Source: a virus | IMG/VR virus record: IMGVR_UViG_3300036831_000241 | Coordinates: 1 to 31,517 of that record | Length of the DNA stretch: 31,517 nucleotides | Direction: 5' to 3' (one strand) | Part shown: piece by piece, positions 15,442 through 25,200 of the stretch | How positions within the stretch are numbered: position 1 is the stretch's first letter | How the letters are laid out: each line of letters starts with the position of its first letter | Program-made: the position numbers and the translations under genes | Notes under the pieces: model-generated | Database searches by the model: none | Seen by the model: the letters and a program-made list of their open reading frames with translations, nothing else | Told to the model about the DNA's origin: nothing

Positions 15442-18411
15442 ATGAACCAATCCCTCTTAACAGCGCACGGCGCTCAACCCGAGAAACCATCCCGCTACAA
15501 ACCCATCTGGACTGACCGGTTTTTTACTGGCTACTTCACAAACCGTAGTCCATTGCGATCGCCTTTGAGCGCGTTTTATGCAGAGGGCTGGAACCTCGGC
15601 AAGACTGACACACTCATCGACGGCTCGAATGTCGAAGTGTCGCCGCGCCTCACGCTGATCCGGCGGCCCGGCAATACCGCTTCTTCGCCTGCAATTCCGC
15701 AAGCTCCGAAAGGATTTTACTCGTTTCATCGGTCGGACGGAGTGATCTACCCTATCGTCGATACTCTCAGCGAGATTTACGCACTCACTTCCGGTACACT
15801 GACGACGCTCTATACAAAGACAACCGGAGCCGGTCAAGCAACGTTTCAGGGGATTGGAACTCAGTTGTATTGGGGTGACGGTACAACTGCGAAGGCTTGG
15901 GACTCAACGAACCCGACCATCACTGTACGGCAAATGGGCATTACCGCACCCGTGCAAGCTCCGGGTCTCGCGCGTATAGCCAACAGCGCAGGGACTGGCG
16001 CGACGATTACAGGCGCGAACTTTAGCGGTGGATATGTCAGCACGTCCCTCGGCTCGCGAGACTACGCCACACTCTCGATTGAGGCGTTTGTCAAGATCGG
16101 AACCGGTGCAACCGCAAACAGCGCCATTGCGAGTTTTGAATCGTCTCAAACCGGCTCCAGCCTGAACGTTTTCCACGTTCTTTATCTGAACTCATCTGGC
16201 GAAGTGTGCTATGCAATTCTGGACGGAAACACCGGCCAGATGAACGTAACCAATTCGCAGAAAGCCGTAACGGACAGCAACTGGCACATGGTCACGCTGA
16301 CAATGACTTATGCCGCGACGTTATATCAGGCAACCACGTTCACAAGTGGCACTCCCATAAAGCAAACGTCGGTCGGGGCACAAAACTACACTCCAGACTC
16401 AACCCTTCCGACGAACTTCGCTTATGTGAACGCTCCCGTGTTTTCATCCGGTCCATCGCCGCGCCAGATGCAAGTATCGATCTACGTTGACGGTCAATTG
16501 GCTGGTATATTCAACCCTTCCTTGGGAGCACTGTCTAATGCAGTTACAGGCTATTGGAGGCTTGGAAACTGTACCGGCTGGTCGGGCCAGTCATTCGGAG
16601 CATTCAACGGCTTACTCTCAAATGTTTCCATTTATACCGACGTCATTCCGGGACAAATGGCACGGTTCAATGAGCTGATGGTCGGCGGCGGATTGAGCGC
16701 ATACCAAGAGCAGGTCTTAGATATCCCGCCTCAATTTTACTGGTATCTTAACGAGACGAGCGGCACGACCGCCATAGATCAGGAATTCGTTAACAACGGT
16801 ACTTATCAGGGTTCGCCGACCTTGAACCAGAGCGCCCAGGCGGTCTATTTGCCTTACACGGCGAGCACGGCTTACTCTCAGGGGCAGTACATCGTTGATT
16901 CCAACGGCAATCTTCAGGCGTGTTCGTACTCTGGCACTTCAGGCTCAAGCGCTCCCTCTTGGAAAACAAACATCGGACAGTCAACCGTCGATGGAACCGT
17001 AACATGGGTAAACTCCGGGGCTGTGTCACTTACGCTGACGATCGGGACACAGTACGGATTTTGCTACGTGAACAAATACGGACATTTCAGTACGCTGTCG
17101 CCCTTGATGTCGCCTGTCGGCCCACGCACGGGCATTAACGTAACTATGGTAGGGCTATCGAGCCCCGATCCACAGGTCACGCAGATCGCGATTTTTCGCA
17201 CACCTGATGGCGGTACCACGCCGTTCTACATCGATTCAATCCCAAACCCCCCTACGGCGCTATGGGGCTTTGTCGATTTCACGCCTGAATCGAACCTCAA
17301 CGTGTTGATGGCAGGGCCACAGGCTCACTCGAACGATCCGCCGCCGCAAGGCTTGATCAACCTTGTTTATCACCTGGGCCGGATGTGGGGCAGCGTCGGC
17401 AATGTCCTCTATTGTTCCGGTGGTCCTGACACGCTTGTGGGAGATGGAAATGAAGCATGGCCTCCCGCTAACTCGTGGTCCTTTCCTTCTCCGATCACGC
17501 GGCTCGTTCCGACCGCGAGTGGTTTGATCGTCCTCACTTCGAGCGGCATTCAAATGATGGCCGGTGGACCGGCGATCTCGCAGTTTTATCCGCAGCCGAT
17601 GTTTGAGAAGATCGGCCTATCGAGCTATAACGCGCTCGACACGAACGGCACTCAGATTACTCTTTTCACGAGCGATAGGCAACTCATCACAATCGATCCG
17701 TCCACCGGTTTGGTGGATATTGGGTTCCCCATCGCCGATAAGCTCGCACAGCTCAGCCCAACCTCTGTTTACGTGACGCACCACCACAGCGGGCTTGATA
17801 ATGCGCTCTACATTGCGGACGGCTCAACGGGCTGGTATCGGTGTGTCCCCATGCAGCCGCCCGATTTCTCAATCACTGGGCCAGTCTGGTCGCCGAAGGC
17901 AACCGTGAACGGTGGCAACTGTGGGGCCATTGCTTCGATCGAGACCTCACCTGGCGTTTATCAACTCTTTGTCGGCAGCACGAGCGCGAATCAGCCGGTT
18001 CTAACCCGTGATTCGACCTATACGGCATTCAACGATGCCGGGTCTGCATATGACGCTTTCTTCACGGTCGGTTCAATCATTCTCGCGAATCCCGGTGAAT
18101 TGGCGGAGCTGAGTTTTCTCACGTGCGATTTCATCCGTGTTGGCTCCAGTCCATCCGTCTCAGTGCTGCTTGATGAGATTTCTGGTACATTTTCGCCGGT
18201 CATGAATGTTTCGGTGAGTGACCCGCCGCAAATATACGGCGCGACCGGCGCTCCGGTTTCTCTCTACGCGAATCGCTATTACTTCAGTCAAACAGGTCAA
18301 CCCGCATGGAGCCGTCATTTACAAGTCAAATGTGACTTCGGCAATAACGCTGTGATGAACGAGATCTTAAGCTCAACCATCTTTGGCGCGATCTTGGTGG
18401 AAGGAGCGTAG
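15442..18411 (+). CDS. Large tail-tube/nozzle-like protein with embedded LamG-like domain
   Basis: A 989-aa protein. The N-terminal segment (LIDGSNVEVSPRLTLIRRPG, about 58-77) is typical of podovirus tail-tube B or tail-stabilisation proteins. The later region (GRMWGSVGNVLYCSGG near 647-661; TRLVPTASGLIVLTSSGIQ near 686-704) continues the beta-propeller pattern of such nozzle proteins. Residues about 195-425 are an inserted LamG-like lectin fold, with WHMVTLTMTY, SIYVDGQLAGIF and FNGLLSNVSIYTD. A short module at 470-530 (GQYIVDSNGN and TVDGTVTWV) is shared with the protein at 12189-13205. It would form the tail nozzle and may bind cell-surface sugars through the insert. GGGG precedes the ATG weakly. 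Confidence 0.7.
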   Translation: MNQSLLTAHGAQPEKPSRYKPIWTDRFFTGYFTNRSPLRSPLSAFYAEGWNLGKTDTLIDGSNVEVSPRLTLIRRPGNTASSPAIPQAPKGFYSFHRSDGVIYPIVDTLSEIYALTSGTLTTLYTKTTGAGQATFQGIGTQLYWGDGTTAKAWDSTNPTITVRQMGITAPVQAPGLARIANSAGTGATITGANFSGGYVSTSLGSRDYATLSIEAFVKIGTGATANSAIASFESSQTGSSLNVFHVLYLNSSGEVCYAILDGNTGQMNVTNSQKAVTDSNWHMVTLTMTYAATLYQATTFTSGTPIKQTSVGAQNYTPDSTLPTNFAYVNAPVFSSGPSPRQMQVSIYVDGQLAGIFNPSLGALSNAVTGYWRLGNCTGWSGQSFGAFNGLLSNVSIYTDVIPGQMARFNELMVGGGLSAYQEQVLDIPPQFYWYLNETSGTTAIDQEFVNNGTYQGSPTLNQSAQAVYLPYTASTAYSQGQYIVDSNGNLQACSYSGTSGSSAPSWKTNIGQSTVDGTVTWVNSGAVSLTLTIGTQYGFCYVNKYGHFSTLSPLMSPVGPRTGINVTMVGLSSPDPQVTQIAIFRTPDGGTTPFYIDSIPNPPTALWGFVDFTPESNLNVLMAGPQAHSNDPPPQGLINLVYHLGRMWGSVGNVLYCSGGPDTLVGDGNEAWPPANSWSFPSPITRLVPTASGLIVLTSSGIQMMAGGPAISQFYPQPMFEKIGLSSYNALDTNGTQITLFTSDRQLITIDPSTGLVDIGFPIADKLAQLSPTSVYVTHHHSGLDNALYIADGSTGWYRCVPMQPPDFSITGPVWSPKATVNGGNCGAIASIETSPGVYQLFVGSTSANQPVLTRDSTYTAFNDAGSAYDAFFTVGSIILANPGELAELSFLTCDFIRVGSSPSVSVLLDEISGTFSPVMNVSVSDPPQIYGATGAPVSLYANRYYFSQTGQPAWSRHLQVKCDFGNNAVMNEILSSTIFGAILVEGA

Positions 18412-19335
18412 ATGGACACCCTACAAAGGGCGTCGATTCCTCCGGCCAATCTCGCCTCGTACTCACCGAAGCCGGCCCCGGTCAGTAACGCCCCGGCGGC
18501 AAACGGGCAAATAAGTGTCTCGGCATTGCGCTCGCCGATGCCGAATTCGCAACCCGTCACAAGCCCGTTTTATCCGTCAGTCGTTAGACACCAAACGCTT
18601 CCGGCTTCACTATCAAAGGTGGCCAGCTCATCGACGGCTTCAGGCCAGTCTCAGGCGAATCAAGCGGCAAATCAGGTCTACAACGTCCTGAACAGCAAGA
18701 TCGAAAACCTAAAACAGCAACAGACCACAATCATCAATAATTACCCGACGCCATCGCTCTTGCCATTACCGCCCGCACTTGGCAACTGGACGCAGGTGAA
18801 TTACGGGGGCTCAATCTCGGATAACGAGAACGGATACATCTATCTTCAGGCACCCGCGTCATCTGCCTATTCCTTGCGCATGCTGACGTTGCCAATCAAT
18901 GGCACGGCTTATACTCTCAAGGCTTCCTTCCGGCAGTTGTTTCCGGTGTCGTGGACTACAAGCGGACCTAGTTATGCGTGTGGCCTGGTGCTTCGAAACA
19001 GTACCAGTGGCCAGGTTATCTTCTTCTACGTCTCGTTCTTTGGCGGCATTCAGTTTGGCGTTAATCAGTACAGCAATCCGACAACCTACACTGGAACAGC
19101 ATTCTATACGGGCTGGCCGACGTGGGTGAACAATACATGCATTGGCATCCAAGAAACAGCCACGACCCGCATATATTCGTGGTCCAACGATGACGGCTTG
19201 CATTGGATGCCTGCTTATAGTGAACCGGCTGGCACCTTCACTGCGCCTGATCAGGTTGGAATCTGCGCGGACTCCGAGGACGCGGCCTCGGCTGTCGGAA
19301 TCACGTTGAACGGCTGGCAACTGACCACGCCCTAA
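18412..19335 (+). CDS. Fibre-like protein: Pro/Ser-rich N-terminus, coiled coil, C-terminal beta domain
   Basis: A 307-aa protein starting directly at the previous stop, with AAGGAG in place. Residues 1-75 are Pro/Ser/Ala-rich and likely extended. Residues 78-110 (QANQAANQVYNVLNSKIENL onward) form a short coiled coil that could trimerise. Residues 122-307 are a beta-rich domain rich in Trp, Tyr, Gly and Asn, ending in LNGWQLTTP, with a lectin-like appearance. The architecture and position suggest a short tail fibre or receptor-binding protein. I cannot identify a specific family, and enzymatic residues are not evident. Confidence 0.55.
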   Translation: MDTLQRASIPPANLASYSPKPAPVSNAPAANGQISVSALRSPMPNSQPVTSPFYPSVVRHQTLPASLSKVASSSTASGQSQANQAANQVYNVLNSKIENLKQQQTTIINNYPTPSLLPLPPALGNWTQVNYGGSISDNENGYIYLQAPASSAYSLRMLTLPINGTAYTLKASFRQLFPVSWTTSGPSYACGLVLRNSTSGQVIFFYVSFFGGIQFGVNQYSNPTTYTGTAFYTGWPTWVNNTCIGIQETATTRIYSWSNDDGLHWMPAYSEPAGTFTAPDQVGICADSEDAASAVGITLNGWQLTTP

Positions 19336-19394
19336 GCGATTTTTGTTTCCTCTCCCGTCTCGGGAGCACCGGACTTTCAAAAACCGTAAGTGGA

Positions 19395-19790
19395 ATGAAG
19401 ACGATCGCGTACCGCAGCCTGGACGAATCCGACAAGGCCCGCGTCAGTGAATGGCTAAAGAACGACCCCGAGCACCAGACGGCTGATTGCTCGCTGTTCA
19501 CCGATGCCGCGCCGGGCCGTACTCAGTTCGCAGTCGATGAGGACGGAGCGCCGGTGTTCTATGTCTGCGTCGAGAACGTCGCCCGCGTACACATCCAATT
19601 CGAGCCGGGCGGCGGCACACTGAAAAACGCAAAAACGCTCATCACTGGCTTCCGCTGGCTGATCGCCAATCTGAAGCAGCGCGGGTACCACGAACTCATC
19701 TTTGATTCCCGCTTTCAACCGCTCATACGCTTCTGCGAGAAGGCTATGGGTTTCCTTAAGAGAGAGCAGGATTACTCGGCGAGGCTGTAA
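19395..19790 (+). CDS. GNAT-like phage protein
   Basis: 131 aa. The order FYVCVENVARVHIQF (beta strands), a helix (NAKTLITGFRWLIANLKQRG), HELIFDS, then a final helix with AMGFLKREQDY resembles the acetyltransferase fold in its second half. The acetyl-CoA loop (Q/RxxGxG/A) is not recognisable, so catalysis is doubtful. Small degenerate GNAT-like proteins occur in podovirus tail modules. A 6-bp hairpin at 19352-19366 lies in the upstream spacer. A four-base gap follows to the next gene. Confidence 0.5.
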   Translation: MKTIAYRSLDESDKARVSEWLKNDPEHQTADCSLFTDAAPGRTQFAVDEDGAPVFYVCVENVARVHIQFEPGGGTLKNAKTLITGFRWLIANLKQRGYHELIFDSRFQPLIRFCEKAMGFLKREQDYSARL

Positions 19791-19793
19791 GCT

Positions 19794-20432
19794 ATGTGCG
19801 GATCTTCCCAAAACCAGAACAACATCAACAACGCGCAGATCCAGTTTATGGACACCTTGACTGCGCAGTACCAGCAGGAGTTCGCCCAGAACCAGGAGAT
19901 CCTCAACACCTTAACGTCGTCTCTGCAGCCGATCATCAACGGTGGACCGAGCCAGGAGGGTTACTCACCCCAGGAACTCGCGGCACTGAATACCCAAGCG
20001 ACGCAGCAGGCCGGTCAAGCCTACGCGCAAGCGAAGCAGGCGACTGACGAGTCCATCGCTGCCAAGGGCGGCGGCGATCTCTTTGTGCCGTCCGGGGCGA
20101 CGCAGCAGGTAGACGCAGACCTGGACATATCAGCAGAAAACAATCTTTCGAATCAGAAGCTGAACATTCTCCAGAGCGATTACGCGACCGGTCTGTCTGA
20201 ATATGAGAGCGCGATCGGCGCTCTCTCCGGCGTGCCAGGCGCGATCGACAACGCAAGCACGGGGGCAGCCGGGGCGGTCACAAATTCGAGCAACGCAGCA
20301 GCCAACGAGGCGAACGCGATCACAGAAGCGAATAACTCCTGGATGGGACTTCTAGGCGGAGTGGCAGGCGCGGCGCTGGGCACGGGCGGCGTTTCATCCT
20401 TCTTTCCGAAAGGCAACGGCGGCGGCGGTTAG
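19794..20432 (+). CDS. Ejection-type internal virion protein, gp14-like by position
   Basis: 212 aa. It begins MCGSSQNQN, is very rich in Gln/Asn/Ala/Ser, helical, and ends with a glycine/alanine-rich hydrophobic stretch (WMGLLGGVAGAALGTGGV, about 183-200) and a poly-Gly tail. This matches the character of podovirus DNA-ejection proteins such as T7 gp14, which starts MCWAA and inserts in the outer membrane. Order (followed by two larger proteins) supports the same role. Sequence homology to T7 itself is not visible. Confidence 0.6.
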   Translation: MCGSSQNQNNINNAQIQFMDTLTAQYQQEFAQNQEILNTLTSSLQPIINGGPSQEGYSPQELAALNTQATQQAGQAYAQAKQATDESIAAKGGGDLFVPSGATQQVDADLDISAENNLSNQKLNILQSDYATGLSEYESAIGALSGVPGAIDNASTGAAGAVTNSSNAAANEANAITEANNSWMGLLGGVAGAALGTGGVSSFFPKGNGGGG

Positions 20433-20435
20433 CGC

Positions 20436-20798
20436 ATGGACAAGATCGAGGCGCTCGCTCTCTGTATCGCGTCCGTGAGCGGGGCGTTTACTCCTGGCAG
20501 CGAGGCCATGCGTTTGAACAATCCTGGCCTCTTACGCGCTTTCTCGATGAGAGTGGAGGCCGAAGACGGCCTGCGGAAGTTCGGGTCCTGGTACGCCGGA
20601 TTCAAAGCTTTGTGTTTCGACTTGCAGACTAAGTGCAGCGGTAAATCGCGGGCCCACATTGCCGCTGAGTCGCCGCTAAAAGACTTACTCAAGCTCTGGG
20701 ATATTCGCTCCTGCCACGGCCAGGTGAACTTTCTCCGGCGTGCCATTGATGACGCGGCGATTACGGATGAGACGCCGCTCTCTTACTTCGTGAGGTAA
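20436..20798 (+). CDS. Small NNPG-motif protein, possible virion-associated murein hydrolase
   Basis: 120 aa. The block SEAMRLNNPGLLRAF followed by DGLRKFGSWYAGFKALCFDL resembles the NNPGNLR ... F-x-G-x-x-AL pattern of small lysozyme-like phage structural proteins. It also has a CSGKSRAHI region and a short helical C-terminus. No predicted signal peptide. It sits between the gp14-like and gp15-like ejection genes, fitting a peptidoglycan-opening function during DNA injection. The ribosome-binding site is unclear (GGCGGCGGTTAGCGC). The family call is tentative. Confidence 0.5.
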   Translation: MDKIEALALCIASVSGAFTPGSEAMRLNNPGLLRAFSMRVEAEDGLRKFGSWYAGFKALCFDLQTKCSGKSRAHIAAESPLKDLLKLWDIRSCHGQVNFLRRAIDDAAITDETPLSYFVR

Positions 20799-20800
20799 AT

Positions 20801-22285
20801 ATGTCGACTAACCTGAATCCTGCTCCGAGCACGGACGCCACTGCGCAGCCAGCGACTGGAACGGCTCTCAATCCGCCGATCGCATCGCCGTCACAAGCAC
20901 CCGCTCCCGCCGCTACTCCGGCCTCAAGCGGCCATCAAAGCCTGTGGCGCGGCATCCTCAGCGCCGTTGGCGGCGGGCCCACGGTGCAGTACAAGGTAGA
21001 TCCATCGAGCGGCCAAGTCCAATCGACGCCCGTGCCGCAGACCAAAGGCCAACTGTTCCGCAACCTGTTCGCGGGTATGCTCACCGGCCTCGCTGCGGGC
21101 GCGGAGTACCACGGGCCCGGCGCAGGCTTGACCAGCTTCGGGCGCGGCTTCGAGGCGGAAACCTCACGGAACCGCCAGAGCGATGAGCGCAACCGGACGC
21201 GGGCCATTCAAGATTTCGAAGTCAAGCAGAAGACGCAGCACGACAACGAGCAAATGGACATCGAGCAGCAGAAGCTTACGTTGCTCAAGGCCGCCGACGC
21301 TCGCGACCAATTGAAATCGATCGCTGATGTCCAGGAATCGAAAGCTCGCACGGCCCTGATCGAACAGGATGTGGCAAAGGGTAACTACGATCTGGCGCAG
21401 CGCAAGGTCGAAGACTCGCAAAAACAGATGGACCTTTACAACGCCCGCGTGCAGGCGGGTTGGGAGAAGATTCCAGGTGAACCGGAGTTCGACACGCTCG
21501 CGCAAGCGGGGGCCTGGGCAACGGACTATACCCGAAAGCACCCGGACTTCAATAAGGACTTCAAACCGCAGATCGCTGTTGATCCATCGACGAACAAGAT
21601 CGTGGTCTGGCAAGCGCCGAAGGCCACGCAGCTCTACAAGATCAAAATGCCGGATGGGAGCACCAGTACTCAGGAACTGACGCCTGAGCAGTTTGTGGAT
21701 GTGCAAGGCAAGCTGGCCGAGATCCGCACGCGCAATTCGGAAACGGCTAAGAACTACGCCGACGCGGAGAAGGTCCGGCGCGAAGGCGCTGAGGCGGAGG
21801 ACACCAAAAACGCGCTCGGGGAACTGAATAAGGTTGGCGGCGATATCACGAAACTCTCCCCCGGTGCCCGCCTCACTCTGAAGGTCTACAACGATAAGAC
21901 CATGCAGGCGGACATCTCGGCGTTGAAGTCGCTACGGGATCAGCTCAACCAACTCGACCCCGGCAAGGACAAAGACCAGTACGACTCATTGCAGACCCAA
22001 ATTGGAGAATTGCAGGAAAGCTTGGCCCGCGACCTGAACCTGCGAAAGCAGCTCGATGGGCAGAAGCCCGGAGCGGCAACACAAAACGTTGCGGCAACGC
22101 AGCGGACGATTGACCAGCAACTCGCATCCGGCGTTTCAGCCGACCAGATTCGGCAATCGATTGAGAAGATTCAGAACCCCAACGATCGGAAGGCGCTGCT
22201 CGCGTATCTCGATGGCAAGCGTCCGCAGGCACCTGCAACACCCGCAACCATACCCGATAAACCGGGTGGCGTCCCCATCCCATAG
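20801..22285 (+). CDS. Ejection-type internal virion protein, gp15-like by position
   Basis: 494 aa. An Ala/Pro/Thr low-complexity N-terminus (1-45) leads to a Gly-rich amphipathic segment (GQLFRNLFAGMLTGLAAGAE, 82-101), then a long charged coiled-coil-like region (about 125-240), a compact domain (about 240-300) and another helical region to a Pro-rich end. Length, helical content and placement between the gp14-like and gp16-like proteins fit a podovirus internal ejection protein. GAGG precedes the ATG. No enzymatic motif seen. Confidence 0.6.
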   Translation: MSTNLNPAPSTDATAQPATGTALNPPIASPSQAPAPAATPASSGHQSLWRGILSAVGGGPTVQYKVDPSSGQVQSTPVPQTKGQLFRNLFAGMLTGLAAGAEYHGPGAGLTSFGRGFEAETSRNRQSDERNRTRAIQDFEVKQKTQHDNEQMDIEQQKLTLLKAADARDQLKSIADVQESKARTALIEQDVAKGNYDLAQRKVEDSQKQMDLYNARVQAGWEKIPGEPEFDTLAQAGAWATDYTRKHPDFNKDFKPQIAVDPSTNKIVVWQAPKATQLYKIKMPDGSTSTQELTPEQFVDVQGKLAEIRTRNSETAKNYADAEKVRREGAEAEDTKNALGELNKVGGDITKLSPGARLTLKVYNDKTMQADISALKSLRDQLNQLDPGKDKDQYDSLQTQIGELQESLARDLNLRKQLDGQKPGAATQNVAATQRTIDQQLASGVSADQIRQSIEKIQNPNDRKALLAYLDGKRPQAPATPATIPDKPGGVPIP

Positions 22286-22292
22286 GTAAGCG

Positions 22293-25200
22293 ATGCCTGA
22301 GACAACCGATCCGATCTTGGCGGCCTATAATGGCGCGTCCGCGCCGCCTGCTGCCGCGAGTACGGGCGATGCCGATCCAATTCTCGCCGCCTATCATGGC
22401 GTGAATGCGCCAGTTTCGGCGTTGGAAGCTGAGGACAGCGACCCGATCGTAACCGCGTACCAGACCGGCAGAGAGCAGAAGCCGTCCCCGCCCAGCGAGA
22501 AAGATCCGATCCTCGCCGCATACCACGGCGCAGACACGACCGGCGAACCATCCGGGTCCAATGCCTCTGTCTTGAGCCGCGCCTGGAACTGGGCTAACTC
22601 CCCCGTTTACGAATTCAACCCAAATCACCAAGGCGGGTTTGTCGGCGGACTAGAGGACGTTGCCGACAGCCTTGCTACGCCGCTTTCGATCGGCCTCACT
22701 GTCGCCACGCTCGGCTCAGGGGCGTTGCTGCGCGGCCTAGGTGTTGCTGTCGAGGAACTTCCGGTCGCGGTGAAAGTGCTGCGCGGCTTGGTCACCACTG
22801 GATTCACGCTGCAACAGGCGCATGGAATGGTGGTCTCTTCCTCCCGCGCTCTTGATGCTATTAGGGATGGCGATACCGATCGCGCCAAAGAGTACGCCGT
22901 GCAAGCCGCTGCCGGTTTAGTTGGTGTGGCGCTCGCAGCCCGTGAGATGAACGAGCGTCCGATCATCCCGAACGAAAATCTGGGCCCGCTGAAATCTGTC
23001 GAGAAGACCGGCACGAAGGAACAGCTCGCCACGATCTACAAGCGTGAAAACATTTTCGGCAAGCGCGATGCGGATGTAGCAGCCGCCGAACAGCAGGCTC
23101 GCGAAACCGCCGATGCGCTCAACCGGCGCTTCGATGCCCTGGACAAGGGTGATGTTGACCCCGGCGTATTGCGCGGCGCTATATTCCGCCGCTTGGAGTT
23201 CCCTGGCCAGCAGGCGATCGAGGATGCGTTGAACAGGGCGAAGGCATCGGGCAAGATCGGCGCGGACACGCTCGCCAAGTACGAGGCCGCTACGAAGCTG
23301 ACGCCGGAGCAGATCGATTTCGTCCGGGATCTGCGGGCAGCATTCGAGAACAATTTTCATCTAGCGGAAGAGAACGACATCGCTCTCCAGCACCTCGATG
23401 ATTACGTTAGTCACGTCTGGAAGAAGCCGGAGGACGTACCGGGCGTAGCAATCTTCAGGGAAAACAACAAGCTGGGGAATTTCGACACGACGGTATCTTC
23501 CGCGCGTCATCGCGTGTTCTTGAAGGCACTCGATGGCGAAGCGGTCGGGCGCGAGCTGGTCGCCGACGATCCGGTGGGCCTCGCCGCGTGGCAAGAGCTG
23601 TCGCTTCGCAAGGCGATCGCGAACCGGCAAGCGCTTGAACGGATCAAGAGTGCGAATGTGCTCATGGATGACGGTAGGCCGATGGTCACGCACTCCGGTT
23701 ACGGCAAGGTGGTTGGCGATGATTCCACAAAGGCCCTGCTTGTCGACCCTAAGCCGTCGATGGATCGCACGATTCCGAAGAAGGTGTTGGTTCAGATGGG
23801 CCCGGACAAACTGCAAAAGGGTTTGAGCGACGGGACGATTGAATCCCTGCCGGACATCACCCGCGCCGATGGCACCACCATCACGAATCGCTATGCGTGG
23901 TCCGGCGCTGGGTATCGCGCGGTGGATCATCCCTCATTCGCCGACTGGCGCTACATCGCCGAGACCTCAGACGGGCCGGTGTTGATGAAGTCCGACGTCC
24001 GTGTGCATCCCGATGCTTACGACACCATCGTGAAGCGGCTCGGTATTGATCAGAGTGCCGTACGCAATAGCGCCGTAGGCCGCGCCGCATTGAAGCTCTC
24101 CACCGAAGCGAAAGGCTCCGTATTCGCCGGTTACAACCCGTTCCACATCATTCAGACGGGCCTGCGCTCGATCATGACGGGCACCAATCCCTTCCGCGTG
24201 CCTGACATCGACGTGGTGGGTGATCGGGCGCTGCGCGTCGGCGTCGTGCATGGCCTCAAGTTCAGCTCGCGCCATTCCGCCCTCAGCGACTTCACCAGCG
24301 ATGCGTCGCTTGAGAACGAAGGAATCACCAGCCAGGGAACATTCGCAAACCGGTTGCTTCCTGGGTCGGACAAATTCCATGAGTTCCTGTGGCGCTACGT
24401 CAACGGGCAGAAGGCACACGCCTACATCGATCTATATCGTCGGTACCGCTCCGCGTACCCCGAATGGACGATGGACCAAGTCGCAACCAAAGCGGCGGAT
24501 GACACGAACAATCGATTCGGGCTTCAGAACTGGGGGGCGCTCGGGACGAGTAAGTCCGTGCAGGATGCAATGCGCCTGGGCTTGCTCGCACCTGATTGGC
24601 TCACCTCCGAAATGCGGCTCGGCCTATCGCTGTTCCGTAGCGGATCGAAAATCCTGTGGCAAGACGTAGGCCGGATTAGCGCCGGAATGGTCCTTGCCGC
24701 TCGCGTGGGCAACATGCTCGTATCGGGCAACCCGCGATGGGATCAACCTTTCGGGATCGTCCTACCTGGCAACAGCAAACGCGATGACGTAGTGCTCAGC
24801 ATGCGCACGCTCCCCGGTGACGTTGTGCATTGGATGGCCGATTGGCATGGAGCTGCGGAGACGCGGCTCAGCCCCGGCTTTACTCGTCCACTGTTGGAGC
24901 TGATTACGCAGAGGGACCGCAACGGCAGGCGTGTGCTACCGGAGAATCAAATAACCGATTACCTCACTGCCATTGCGCCGATTCCGTTGCAGAATGTTTT
25001 GCAGCGCCAGGATGTGTCGATGGATGACAAAGAAAAGCTGGCGCTCGGTTTTACGAAGCTCGCGGCCTCCGTGTATCCAGCGCGGTCGGAAGCTGAGAAG
25101 CTGGCGCAACAATACGCTTACGATCGCAACAAGAGCGGGCCCGTCGATCCTGACGACTTGCCCAAGCATTTGCGGATCACGGCGCTGATGGATGGCATGC

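Noticed and set aside
19352-19366. CTCCCG-TCT-CGGGAG hairpin before the GNAT-like gene
   Set aside because: The stem is short and not followed by a T-run on either strand, so I do not call it a terminator.
21164-21706. 180-codon minus-strand open frame
   Set aside because: It is antisense to the coiled-coil region of the gp15-like protein; its Leu/Arg-rich composition follows from that.
23361-23930. 189-codon minus-strand open frame
   Set aside because: It is antisense to the 1062-aa ejection protein and has shadow-type composition (Arg/His-rich) without motifs.
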